Source: Cherax quadricarinatus
Lineage: Eukaryota; Arthropoda; Malacostraca; Decapoda; Parastacidae
Assembly: GCF_038502225.1 (NCBI RefSeq)
Contig: NC_091372.1
Location: forward strand, 2,753,617-2,817,616
DNA length: 64,000 nt
Direction: 5' to 3'
Positions within the stretch are counted from its first letter, which is position 1. Each line of letters begins with the position of its first letter. Of the stretch, positions 23,545 to 33,674 are shown one piece after another. The notes below the pieces were generated by a model that did not search any database, was not told where the DNA came from, and worked only from the letters and a program-made list of their open reading frames with translations. The translations under genes were made by a program, and so were the position numbers.

Positions 23545-23990
23545 CTGCAGGGGTATACATAATCCCTTGTAATGACTGCAACAAATTATACGTGGGCGAA
23601 ACATCAAGGGACCTCCAAACACATATTTCAGAACACCAATACGCAAGCGGGTCTGACGATACAAGGAATGCCTGTGTACAACACCGTAATTCACACAACC
23701 ACTTGATAAACTACAGAAACTCAAGACTTATCGCCACAGACGACAACACTCAGTACTGAAGAATCCTGGAATCATCACTTATTCTATATCCGACAACTTC
23801 AACCAGAATAGTGGCTTCTATAACATAGCTGAACCACTTGCGAAGAAACTTCTTCATCACTATCCCACATAAGAACACTGTAGAAGGTCTGCTCACAAAC
23901 TTATCCAATCTCCCTTCCAAGCTACCCAAGATTTTAGACTCTATAACCCCACTCGGTACATCATCAGATGCAGCATTCTCCACCTGACCT
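23545..23990 (+). pseudogene. PLE GIY-YIG endonuclease region
   Basis: In the third frame the sequence reads GVYIIPCNDCNKLYVGETSR, matching the GIY-YIG core with the paired cysteines found in PLE endonucleases, then HISEHQYA and HNSHNH-like histidines. It is separated from the preceding coding part by a frameshift at about 23555 and broken by a TGA near 23757. Only with the RT to its left does it make a complete PLE domain order. Confidence 0.8.
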
Positions 23991-24154
23991 CAGCATTCTG
24001 AACCTGACTATAAATACTCGCATACCTTCCACCCCAGGTAGATCTGTTTGTGACTTGAAAAAGCCCACTGTGTGGGCGAAACGTTGTCAATAAAGGATCA
24101 CATTATACTGCATATGTGTTTATATTTCCATTGTGTCGGTATTTTATACCATTT

Positions 24155-25016
24155 ATTTCCACCTAATCTTTTTGTTATCCTCATAACCTTACTCTTTCCT
24201 GTATTCACTTTTAATTTTCTTCTTTTGCATACCCTACCAAATTCATCCACCAACCTCTGCAACTTCTCTTCAGAATCTCCCAAGAGCACAGTGTCATCAG
24301 CAAAGAGCAACTGTGACAACTCCCACTTTATGTGTGATTCTTTATCTTTTAACTCCACGCCTCTTGCCTCATACAACCCCATCTATAAATATATTAAACA
24401 ACCATGGTGACATCAAACATCCTTGTCTAAGGCCTACTTTTACTGGGAAATAATCTCCCTCTTTCCTACATACTCTAACTTGAGCCTCACTATCCTTGTA
24501 AAAACTCTTCACTGCTTTCAGTAACCTACCTCCTATACCATACACCTGCAACATCTGCCACATTGCCCCCCTATCCACCCTGTCATATGCCTTTTCCAAA
24601 TCCATAAATGCCACAAAAAACTCTTTAGCCTTATCTAAATACTGTTCACTTATGTTTCACTGTAAACACCTGGTCCACACACCCCCTACCTTTCCTAAAG
24701 CCTCCTTGTTCATCTGCTATCCTATTCTCCGTCTTACTCTTAATTTTTTCAATAATAACTCCACCATACACTTTTCCAGGTATACTCAGCAGACTTATCC
24801 CCCTATAATTTTTGCACTCTCTTTTATCCCCTTTGCCTTTATACAAAGGAACTATGCATGCTCTCTGCCAATCCCTAGGTACCTTACCCTCTTCCATACA
24901 TTTATTAAATAATTGCACCAACCACTCCAAAACTATATCCCCACCTGCTTTTAACATTTCTATCTTTATCCCATCACTCCCAGCTGCTTTACCCCCTTTC
25001 AGTTTACCTACTCTAA
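24155..25016 (-). pseudogene. RTE-2: internal RT fragment of an RTE element
   Basis: Minus-strand pieces encode MLKAGGDIVLEWLVQLFNKC, FMDLEKAYDRVDRGAMWQM, GLRQGCLMSPWLFNIFIDG and LLFADDTVLLGD, over 90% like RTE-1. About 25 bp are missing near 24366 relative to RTE-1 (where VNARVLA would be), shifting the frame. Neither the 5' nor the 3' end is present; it lies between the PLE end and a MITE remnant. Confidence 0.85.
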
Positions 25017-25184
25017 TAATTATGTAAGTGTATTATTATAAGTGCTTTTGTATGTGTATTTTGTGCGGGTGTGAAACAGATTTATCTAATTTACATTATT
25101 CCTTATGGAAACAAATTCGTTCATTAACGGCACTCAAACAGCCTTCTGGAAGGAATTATGGCTGAATTTCGGGGTACCACTGTA
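25017..25184. mobile_element. Mariner-type MITE remnant, right half
   Basis: The ATTATGTAAGTGTATT..., TCCTTATGGAAACAAATTCG and GGGGTACCACTGTA blocks match the 207-bp MITE at 42044-42250 in reverse orientation. The left end is lost at the RTE-2 junction. Confidence 0.6.
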
Positions 25185-25189
25185 CAGTG

Positions 25190-25362
25190 CTGGCACTCTG
25201 AAGGAGGGGTTTGGGATATTGACAGTTTAGAGTGACATATAAACTGTCATATCTTCATTCCTCTGTAAAGACAGTGATATGTGTGAATGATGATGAAAAT
25301 GTTTCTTTTCTTAGGGTCACCCTGCCCAGGAGGGAGACATCCAGTTTAAAAAAAAAAATCTA
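25190..25362 (+). mobile_element. RTE 3'-end fragment
   Basis: CACTCTGAAGGAGGGGT, AAGACAGTGAT and GTCACCCTGCCCAGGAGGGA match the 3' UTR of the RTE at 62980-63140, with a poly-A-like end at 25350-25360. No coding part. Confidence 0.65.
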
Positions 25363-25483
25363 TAAGCCAGTGGTTAATATAGATACAGTATTATTAATAT
25401 ATAGTTGGTTGTAGCATATATCAAAAATACAATATAGTTTATTTTGAAACAAAAATTTTAATTTGATCATTGTATTGCTTTGC

Positions 25484-25707
25484 TTAACCCGTAAACGGTC
25501 CAAGCAGATCTACGTTCACATGTGTAGTGCTACAAAAGTAGATCTACGTTTTTTTACATATTTTCAAATATAACAAAAAAAAAAACTAGATCAAAGTTTT
25601 TTTACACATTTTCAAGTGTAAAAAAAACTAAAAGAAGATCTACTTTTTTTACATACTTTCAAATGTTGAAAAAACGTATATATAGGTTTGGACCGTTGAC
25701 AGGTTAA
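25484..25707. mobile_element. 224-bp TTAA-flanked MITE
   Basis: Left end TTAACCCGTAAACGGTCCAA and right end TTGGACCGTTGACAGGTTAA are inverted repeats with two mismatches, bounded by TTAA as in piggyBac-type insertions. The inside carries GTAGATCTACG-type palindromes and T-rich spacers. It belongs with 32109-32386. No coding capacity. Confidence 0.8.
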
Positions 25708-25773
25708 ATCTTGTACATTAGCTTTCGAATTAAAGAACAAAAAGTCCCAATACCGAGACTGGAACTATAAACT

Positions 25774-25872
25774 AATAACCTGCACATGGAAAACAGAAAC
25801 TCATGGCGACGTTTTGGTCCAAGTTGGACTGAAATACCGTCATAAGTTTGTTTCTCTTGTGTGTGGGTTATT
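25774..25872. mobile_element. PLE-type end, fold-back
   Basis: AATAACCTGCACATGGAAAAC at the left and the TTCTCTTGTGTGTGGGTTATT type sequence at the right pair with each other, the arms meeting around GGTCCAAGTTGGACT (25816-25830). The minus strand of the left arm reads stem-loop then AAAACGTCGC. Imperfect arms of about 45 bp. Confidence 0.5.
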
Positions 25873-26057
25873 TTTGTTGAGAGAATTAATTAATTCACCT
25901 TAAAATACAAGTGTATGAAAAAGATGTATTCTTTGTACCAGCTTCACTTGCTTTTGATGACGAGTGCGAGACCTTGGCACTGTACAGTAGTTCAGATGCT
26001 GTACAACACTTACTGTGACCAACTGTTCATAATATAGTGTGGTCTGAATATAGATAT

Positions 26058-26632
26058 TCACTGTGACCCAGTAAGTCTAGTCACTTTGTCTTGGTAAGAC
26101 ACAACCAGTGTGACCCAGTAAGTCTGGTCACTCTGTCTTGGTAAGACACAACCAGTGTGACCCAGTAAGTCTGGTCACTCTGTCTTGGTAAGACACAACC
26201 AGTATGACCCAGTAAGTCTGGTTACCCTGTCTTGGTAAGACACAACCAGTATGACCCAGTAAGTCTGGTCACTTTGTCTTGGTAAGACACAACTAGTGTG
26301 ACCCAGTAATTCTGGTCACTGTCTTGGTAAGGCACAACCAGTGTGACCCAGTAATTCTGGTCACTCTGTCTTGGTAAGACACAACCAGTGTGACCCAGTA
26401 AATCTGGTCACTCTGTCTTGGTAAGATGCAACCAGTGTGACCTGTCTTGGTAAGACACAACCAGTGTGACCCAGTAAGTCTGGTCACTCTGTCTTGGTAA
26501 GACACAACCAGTGTGACCCAGTAAGTCTGGTCACTCTGTCTTGGTAAGACACAACCAGTGTAACCCAGTAAGTCTGGTCACTCTGTCTTGGTAAGACACA
26601 ACCAGTGTGACCCAGTAAATCTGGTCACTCTG
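26058..26632. repeat. 47-bp minisatellite, about 12 copies
   Basis: The unit contains TGACCCAGTAAGTCTGGTC and CTCTGTCTTGGTAAGACACA; starts at 26111 and 26158 confirm 47 bp. One unit near 26430 is shortened. GGTCAC/GTGACC and GTCTTGG/GTAAGAC give each unit internal dyad symmetry. Confidence 0.9.
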
Positions 26633-26749
26633 CCCTAGTGAAAAATATCTAATGCATTGATTTTTATTAATATTTTAACATCATTATCATTGCTTATAGT
26701 TTTCACATTGAATCTAATTTCCGGACATTTTTTATCAATGGTGGTACAG

Positions 26750-26809
26750 GGGACACCAGTGGGAGATTTCATCTATATGTCGTCCCGGGAGCTGGAACAG
26801 TGGGAAAAG
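26750..26809 (+). CDS. Candidate host exon (20 codons), weak
   Basis: A CAG acceptor (26747-26749) and an AAG|GTTAGC donor (26810) bound a 60-bp phase 0/0 segment coding for GTPVGDFIYMSSRELEQWEK. Codon composition is richer in G and C than the surrounding AT-rich DNA. I do not recognise the protein. An alternative acceptor at 26699 would lengthen the exon. Its phase would allow splicing to the exon at 48665. Confidence 0.35.
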
Positions 26810-26974
26810 GTTAGCGATGTTTGTGAGTGGTTTGTGCTTGATCCCAGACCATAATGACCACTCTGGGAGGCACCCTGACCTTGCTTGTATAATTTGCATG
26901 TGGCATTAGCTGCCCTCGTCAGTAAAATTACTGATATCTCACAGTGGAATGCAGTATTTTGCTTTTCTGCCATG

Positions 26975-27162
26975 TACAGTAAGCCTTCGACTTCAAACAC
27001 ATCGAGAATCTTTATTATTGTATCGTGTGTAATGTCATTATTATATATTATTGTACGCAATACAGGAGGTCCCCAATGTATTCGTAAGTTGAAGACCTCT
27101 TGTATTGTGAATATTATACACAATTCAGGAGGTCCCCAGTGTGTAAGTCGAGGACTAACTGT
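26975..27162. mobile_element. Decayed mariner-type MITE
   Basis: Left ACAGTAAGCCTTCGACTT and right AAGTCGAGGACTAACTGT form imperfect inverted ends beside a TA. GGAGGTCCCCA occurs twice inside. About 190 bp, non-coding. Confidence 0.5.
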
Positions 27163-27224
27163 GCTTGGTAATGGTTTAGCAATACTGTATCAAATTTGTG
27201 ATATAGGTGCACAAAGTTTTGAAT

Positions 27225-27745
27225 TGACTTCACATGAAGATGATTGCAAATTAACTTCATTCACATGAAGATGGTTTCAAACTAACTTTGTTCACATGAT
27301 TTCAAATTAACTTCATTAATATGAAGATAATTGCAGATTATCTTCATTCACATGAAGATGGTTGCAAATTAACTTCATTCACATAATTTCAAATTAACTT
27401 TATTCACATGATTTCAAATTTCCTTTTGTGTTTCAGAGTAAGAGTCAAGCATTCACTGATGACAATGTTTTTTTTTTTTTAAGGCAACATTTCACCACAA
27501 GTGACTTCTTCAGGGATAAAGAAGTTGCTGGTGGTGAACCATTGTCTCAGTGTCTTGATCAGTGCATACTTGTCTTTGTACTGTACTTGCAATTTATCAG
27601 TATCACCATACTAGTTACACTCTGTTACATTTATCAGTATCACCATACTAGTTACACTCTGTTACTTTTATCAGTATCACCATACTAGTTACACTCTGTT
27701 ACTTTTATCAATATCACCATACCAGTTACACTCTCACCTTTATCA
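27225..27745. repeat. Two short tandem arrays around a PLE-type end
   Basis: 27225-27418: imperfect units built on AACTTCATTCACATGAAGAT and GATTTCAAATTAACTT. 27592-27745: four units of about 36 bp built on TTTATCAGTATCACCATAC and TAGTTACACTCTGTTAC. Between them, on the minus strand, lies CTGAAGAAGTCACTTGTGG then TGAAATGTTGCC (27483-27512), a PLE-type end. Confidence 0.7.
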
Positions 27746-28129
27746 CTGTCATCATACCAGTTGCACACACTATTACTTGTCTTATGTTCGTCTTTTGCTC
27801 TATGAATTATTCTCACTAAGGCTTTGTCACCGATTTATATTCTTTGTTATGGCAATATACACCCAAGTTTGCATGAAGTAAGCAACTCCTGAGTCGACCT
27901 CTTACCAATATTGAACTCAAATGAGTTATTTTTAATGTGTTTTAGTGTGTTTGGAATCAGCTTGTATAGTGTGTCTGGTTGGTTCATTGCACTTTATTGC
28001 AGTAATCTTGGCTTTGTATAATTATTTCCTGATGTCCATGGCTCTGTTAGGTACGGTCAAGCCCCAGTCGACCTTTATGATGGTCTCTGAATCCATAATT
28101 CATCGATAATCCTTAAAACAGTTAAACTT
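27746..28129. other. Unique AT-rich DNA, nothing recognised
   Basis: No convincing open frame, repeat or terminal structure was seen here. Confidence 0.5.
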
Positions 28130-28317
28130 GATGAAAATATTGTAATTACTAAATTTATTGTTTCAATCGCTCAGAGACTGTATACATAAACAGTCAATTA
28201 TTGGCTTATTAGTCTTAACATAGGCTTAAGTTTGCCCAAAATGCTCTCCATACTAAAGGACTTTCTGCATGCATAACTAAATGTCACCCACCTCAGTACA
28301 CACACATTGTATCATGC
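28130..28317 (+). mobile_element. LINE 3'-UTR remnant
   Basis: This stretch and 48300-48495 share ordered blocks (AAATTTATTGTT, TTTGCCCAAAATGCTCT, GCATGCA-ACTAAATGTCACCCA, CATCATGC). The composition and the TGCCCAAAATGC block resemble the 3' end of L2-like LINEs common in crustacean-type genomes, which is inference. The TTAA element at 28318 is inserted in it. Confidence 0.5.
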
Positions 28318-29384
28318 TTAACTCTTTCACTGTTGGTGACGTAGTACTATGGCTTACAAGCTACTGTTGGTGCCGTAGTACTACGCCAAAATTCTAGCGG
28401 CTTCACATCTAGCAGGAGAAAGCTGGTAGGCCTGCATGTGAGAGAATGGGTCTGTGGGGTCAGTGTACACAGTATAAAAAAAATCGGGGCACCCGCATTG
28501 CATTGTGGGAACACCATTTCAGTAATCCTTGTTTGCTATGCCTCACGGTAAAAAATGTCTCACTCCCTGGCGAATTGGGACTCTTCCCAAGTGATAGTTC
28601 TAACACAGATGGAAGTGTCATTGAAGATGAATTTCATAGTTTTGAGGAGTTTGTGACCGAAAGCAATGCCCAGGATACCAGAAATAGTGCTGAAAACCCA
28701 GACTACCATCAACCTAGGATAACCCAAAAAAGTCAGACAAATTGACTTATTTCCATGTGGGTGGCAGAGAAGACAATATGCTTGTTGGGGAAGACAGTGT
28801 GGGTAATGGTTGGTGGTGGTGGTTGTGTAATGCATCATTGTGACACCAGCCATGCCGCTCTCAGCACATCCACAACAAAGGCCACCCACACACAACAACC
28901 TTCCACAAGCTGTAGCAGTTCTAGGAACATGTCCAGTGACTATTTATGTGTATAGATATTATAGAACAGTAGTAATAAACAACTTTTCTTATTGTTGGTT
29001 TGTGTCAACAGGTTTTGTAAACAATGTAATGTTATTAATATTTGTGCAGTTATTGTGTTGCATACAACAAGTGGATATATATACATTACACAGTATATTG
29101 GTCTCACAGGCCACAAAAGTTACTTGAAAAAATAATAAAAAAATAGAATAAAAGTAAAAGTAATATTACCAAGTGAGCGGCAGTCACCGATGTTGCCGTA
29201 AGAGGTACACTTTGTCAACTTCCCGCCTCTATATCTCGGTAAGTACTGACTGAATTTTTTTTTTTTTAACACAGAAAAATATTCTGAAGATTTTGGTAAG
29301 AAAAAATAATTTTTAACTTTTTCGAATATTTTTTGACACTGAGAGTGAGTTTAGGATCACAGGTCTCGACAGTGAAAGGGTTAA
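28318..29384 (+). mobile_element. piggyBac-like element (copy B), complete ends
   Basis: Left TTAACTCTTTCACTGT (28318) and right ACAGTGAAAGGGTTAA (ending 29384) are inverted repeats with one mismatch, each with the TTAA that piggyBac-type transposases duplicate. Length 1067 bp. The flanks confirm the insertion: removing it leaves CATGC-TTAA-ATAAAGAAT, matching the undisturbed relative at 48482-48500. Subterminal 34-bp doublet with palindrome GTAGTACTAC. It carries a degraded coding remnant, so it needs a transposase in trans. Confidence 0.85.
28535..28745 (+). pseudogene. Possible remnant of a piggyBac-type transposase N-terminus
   Basis: ATG at 28535 opens MPHGKKCLTPWRIGTLP; after a frameshift it continues SDSSNTDGSVIEDEFHSFEE and FVTESNAQD. 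An acidic, serine-rich N-terminus after a KKCLT-like start is common in piggyBac-type transposases, and the location inside a TTAA element fits. No DDD catalytic part is left. The assignment is inference. Confidence 0.4.
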
Positions 29385-29751
29385 ATAAAGAATTGTTGAT
29401 CTTTAATAATGTGCAATATGCAATTGTTGCACATGTATCTTATTCATTAATGTTCAAGTATTGTATACCATTAATGCAATGAAATCTAAAATTCATGAAT
29501 AATATAAAATTCTCCCTGAACATATTTCATATTTGGTCTTCCACTGAGGTAAGGTCATTCATTAGCAATGTTAGTGTTGAGTAACAGTTGTTCAGGCAGT
29601 GTTCTGGTTTTTCTGTATATAACTGCTTGTTTTCTCTGGTGTGGTGTTGACTGTTGCTGTGTGTATGGAGGGAGACTTGAATGTTATAGTAATACTCAAA
29701 ATGGTAATACCCAAGAACAAAGGAATCACACTAGTACTTCAGCTGAATCTA

Positions 29752-31182
29752 ACCTGTTTAGAAGCAGGGACCTCCTGTACAACAGTTGCCCAGAACCTAA
29801 CCTGCTGTATAAGCAGGGCCTCCAGTACAGCAGTAGCCCAGAACCTAATCTGCTGTATAAGCAGGACCTCCTGTACAGCAGTAACCTCGAACCTAACCTG
29901 CTGTGTAAGCAGGGACCTCCTGTACAGCAGTAGCCCAGTACCTAACCTGCTGTATAAGTAGTGGCCTGTACAGCAGTAGCCCAGAACCTAACCTGCTGTA
30001 TAAGCAGGGACTTTCTGTACAGTAGTAGCCCAGAACCTAACCTGCTGTATAAGCAGGGCCCTCCTGTACAACAGTAGCCTGGAACCTAACCTGTTGTATA
30101 AGCAGGGCCCTCCTGTACAGCAGTAGCCCTGAACCTAACTTGATGTATAAGCAAGACCCTCCTGTACAGCAGTAGCCCAGAACCTAACCTGCTGAATAAC
30201 CAGGTACCTGTACAGCAGTAGCCTGGAACCTAACCTGCTGTATAAGCAGGGCTTTCCTGTACAAAAGTAGCTTAGAACCTAACCTACTGTATAAGCAGGG
30301 CCCTCCTGTACAGCAGTAGCCTGGAACCTAACCTAACCTACTGTATAAGCAGGGACTTCCTGTACAGCAGTAGCCTGGAACCTAACCTGCTGTATAAGCA
30401 GGGCTCTCCTGTATAGCAATAGCCCAGGGCCTAACCTGCTGTATAAGCAGGGCCCTCCTGTACAGCAATAGCCCAGGACCTAACCTGCTGTATAAGCAGG
30501 GACCTCCTGTACAGCAGTAGCCCAGAACCTAACCTGCTGTATATGCAGGGCCCCCCTGTACAGCAGTAGCCCAGTACCTAACGTGCTGTATAAGCAGGGA
30601 CTTTCTGTGTAGCAGTAGCCTTTAACCTAACCTGCTGTATAAGTAATGACCTCCTGTATAGCAGTAGAATGGAACCTAATCTGCTGTATAAGCAGGGACC
30701 TCCCATACAGCAGTAGCCTGGAATCTAACCTGCTGTATAAGTAGGGACCTCCTGTACAGCAGTAACCTGGAACCTAACCCGTTGCATAAGCATGGCCCTC
30801 CGGTAGCTTGGAACGTAACCTGCTATGTAAGCAGGGCTCTACAGTATCCAATAACCTAACCCTCTGTATAAGTGGGGGCCCTATAGTAGCCAGGAACCTA
30901 AACTGCTGTATCAGTTGGGCCCTACAGTAGCCAGGAACCTCAACTGCTGTGTAAGTGATGCCCTACAGTAGCCAGAAACATAAACTGCTGTATAAGTGGG
31001 GCCCTACAGTAGCCAGGAAGCTAACCTGCTGTATAAGTAGGGCCCTACATTAGCCAAGAACCTCAACTGCTGCATAAGTGGGGCCCTACAGTAGCCAGGA
31101 ACCTAACCTGCTATATAAGTGGGGCCCTACAGTAGCCAGGAACCTAACCTGCTATATAAGTGGGGCCCTACAGTAGTTATGA
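29752..31182. repeat. 49-bp minisatellite (array 1), degenerate, with 41-bp derived units
   Basis: The unit holds CCTAACCTGCTGTATAAGCAG and CCTGTACAGCAGTAGCC. From about 30840 the units shorten to 41 bp, lacking the CTCCTGTACAGCA part and reading GGGGCCCTACAGTAGCCAGGA. Each unit can fold: CTGCT-GTATA-AGCAG and the CTGTACAG palindrome. The same family occurs inverted at 38318-39160. ORFs on this array are translated repeat. Confidence 0.9.
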
Positions 31183-31282
31183 AGGCTGAATATTCAGGGA
31201 AACTTCTCAGCTAGATTTGAGTTTTGAATTTTTGTAGCAGCAAAAAGACAGGTATTAGTGGAAAAGAGTCTCTTTCTTCAAG

Positions 31283-31348
31283 ACAACAACCATCTCTCAC
31301 CAAGGTGCGGTTACCCAGAAAAAGAGGAAACACAGGCACCATTACTCA
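31283..31348 (-). mobile_element. RTE 3'-end scrap
   Basis: CACCAAGGTGCGGTTACCC then AGAAAAAGAGGAAAC matches the minus-strand RTE 3' end (CACCAAGGCAGGGTGGCCC, GAAAAAGAAAAAC at 6390-6420). Heavily decayed. Confidence 0.45.
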
Positions 31349-32111
31349 TTAACCATATTACTGAAATTGAGATGATTTTGACTGGTTTTACAATGAAAGG
31401 TGCCTTGAAATTGAGCTCAAAGTAGCAGAAATGTTCGATTTTACCAAACTTCAAAAGTAAACAAATGTACTTAAGCGTGCAATACACGTCAACTGGTGAG
31501 TCTAATATTCTTTCACAAGTGCACCAATAATATTTATACCATTTTTTTACACTAATGCAGTAGTCTGATAACAGTAAATCTTATATTTTTGTGAGAATAA
31601 AAATTCAAAGTGGAAAGCAAAAGAATATAAGAGGGCTTGAGACGTGACTAATGACTGAGGAAATGTCATTTTAGTGCCAGAATGTCTTTCTTGTTTATTC
31701 TGGACCTATTCGAAATTGGCATCTTTTGAAATTTGTGTGAAATTGGCAAATTGCTAAATTCTGACCACTGTACTGGATAGTTGAATTTATAAATGGGTGG
31801 TTTCTTGCACCCATTCGATAGAAAAATGGAGTTCTAACGAAATATTCATGCTTTTGTCGACTAGTACAGTGAAATTGGCGAAAAGGGGCTCAAAGTGTGC
31901 AAAATCGCCGATCCGTAAACATCGCGAGACCGCTAACTGCTTGAGCATAATTTCGTAAGTTTTCTATCAAATTTCAAACTTTTGGTATCGTTATGATCGG
32001 AAAAGATTCTCTATCTTTTCATAAGAGAAAATAATTTTTTTTATTTTTTAAATTTGGCCGACCCTGAGAACGAGTTTCGGAGAGGGCCTGTCGACCCTCA
32101 AAGGGTTATTA
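31349..32111 (+). mobile_element. piggyBac-like element (copy D), left-truncated
   Basis: Begins within the ACATATTACAGAAATAGAGATG-type block and continues with GAGCTCAAAGTAGCAGAAATG and the GAGACCGCTAAC block to a right end CCCTCAAAGGGTTA. The left half is missing. It abuts the 278-bp MITE at 32109. Confidence 0.75.
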
Positions 32112-32386
32112 ACCCTTAAACAGTCCAAATGTATATATATATTCAGCTAGCTCCTGAATTTTGAGAAAAAATCTTCTTTTTTAAAAGGAAAAAACAGCAT
32201 ATGGTACCCAGGTATCCCCAATTATTTTAATATGGTGCACAGTGAGTGCGCACACCCATTCTCTCATGTCTAGGTGACTCAGGCTTATCGTGGCAATGTT
32301 GAAAGAATGATAAAGAAAACGTATATATACGTTTGGGGCGCTACACGTGTGAACGTATATATACGTTTGGACCGTTTAAGGGTTAA
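32109..32386. mobile_element. 278-bp TTAA-flanked MITE
   Basis: Ends TTAACCCTTAAACAGTCCAA and TTGGACCGTTTAAGGGTTAA are inverted repeats extending over about 30 bp with two mismatches. The right half contains two CGTATATATACG palindromes and GGCGC. A truncated relative lies at about 57985-58128, where GATCTAC replaces the palindrome. Non-coding. Confidence 0.85.
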
Positions 32387-32608
32387 ATCTTACATAAATT
32401 ATTATATCCACTATTAGAAATTTCTTAGCACTCCAGTTCAACTACTTCATAATATGCAGGTCATTCAACTGATGTAATTTCAATGGAATTTATTTGTAAC
32501 TGACCAATACGTACTTCATTTGTACTTTACTGACATATTGTATTTTAGGTCAAGATATAGGTAGTGTGTAAGCCTTTTGATTATTTTCTCTACCCAAAAT
32601 GTATTTAC

Positions 32609-33673
32609 TTAACCCTTTCACTGTTGGTTCTAATATTACGGCTTGCAAGCCAGTGTCGGTCCCATAATAGTACGCCAAAATTCTAGAGGCTTCCAATCTT
32701 GTGGGAGAAAGCTGGTAGGCCTACATATGAGAGAATAGGTCTAAGTGGCCACTGTGCGCAGTATAAAAAAAAATCCTGCAGCACGCAGTGCATAATGAGA
32801 AAAAAAAACTCCCATGTTTTTTGTTTAAAACAATGACTTTACAGTGTATTTTGTATGGTATTTATGGTTGTATTCTCATTTTTCTTGGTCTCTTTTGATA
32901 GAATGGAAGACGTATTACAGAACTAGAGATGATTTTGAATATGATTTTGAATGGTTTATGGACTAAAAGTACCTTGAAGTTGAGCTCAAAGTAGCAGAAA
33001 TGTTCGATTTTTGCCGATGGTCAAGAGTAAACAAATCACATCAAGCGTCCAATACACGTCAACTGGTGGGTCTAATATGCTTTCACAAATGTGCTGATAT
33101 TATTTATAACATTTTTGCAATAATGCAGTATTCTGCATAACAGTAAATTTTATATTTTTATGTGAATAAAAATTCAAAATAGAAAGCAAACATAGTATAA
33201 GAGGAGCTGGAGACATGACTCATGAACAGAGAAAATGTTATTTTACTCTTAGGAATGTTTGTATTGTTAATTCTGGACCCTGTTTTGACATTGACCTTCC
33301 TTGAATTGTGTATGAAACTGTCCAAATTGCCAATTTCTCATCACATTATTGGGTAGTTGAAATCAGTAAATAGGTGGTTTATTGTACTCAGTGGATAGAA
33401 CAAATTGAGTTCTAGTGAAATAGCTATGAGTTTGGTCGACTGGAACAATGGAATTGGCTGAAAATAGGGCTCAAAGTGGGCAAAATTGATGATGCATAAA
33501 TATCGCTGAGACCGCTAACTTCACGAGAGCATAATTCTATTAGATTTCCATCATATTTCATACTTTTGATGTTATTACCATTTGGATAAAGTTCTCTTAT
33601 CATTTCATAAGAAAAAATATTTTTTGCTTTTATGAAAATTCTTCAACACTGAGAGCAAGTTTGTGAGCAGGGG
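32609..33673 (+). mobile_element. piggyBac-like element (copy C), right tip lost
   Basis: Left end TTAACCCTTTCACTGTTGG at 32609; family blocks follow in order up to CACTGAGAGCAAGTTTGTGAG. The last 20 or so bases are replaced by the tail of a minus-strand LINE (33675 onward). Its subterminal doublet carries TAATATTA and TAATAGTA. Confidence 0.8.
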
Positions 33674-33674
33674 T

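Larger units (their letters stand above)
22085..24150 (+). mobile_element. Penelope-like element (PLE), broken
   Basis: It comprises an N-terminal coding piece (22160-22380), an RT ORF (22434-23303), a frameshifted continuation (23296-23562) and a GIY-YIG endonuclease region (about 23545-23760), then a 3' end with the stem-loop GCCCACTGTGTGGGC (24063-24077), GAAACGTTGTC (24078-24088) and AATAAAGGATCACATTATAC. At least one insertion, two frameshifts and stops disable it. The right end abuts an RTE fragment near 24150. Confidence 0.85.

Noticed and set aside
27438..27475. Exon after a good acceptor (TTCCTTTTGTGTTTCAG)
   Set aside because: The following frame runs into a poly-T and a PLE-type end within 35 bp with no donor.
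29568..29961. ORFs with repeating PNLLYKQ
   Set aside because: Frame through the 49-bp minisatellite; no independent coding signal.
30300..30345. Telomeric (TTAGG)n tract
   Set aside because: CCTAACCTAACC occurs only as part of the 49-bp unit; no run of more than about three repeats.
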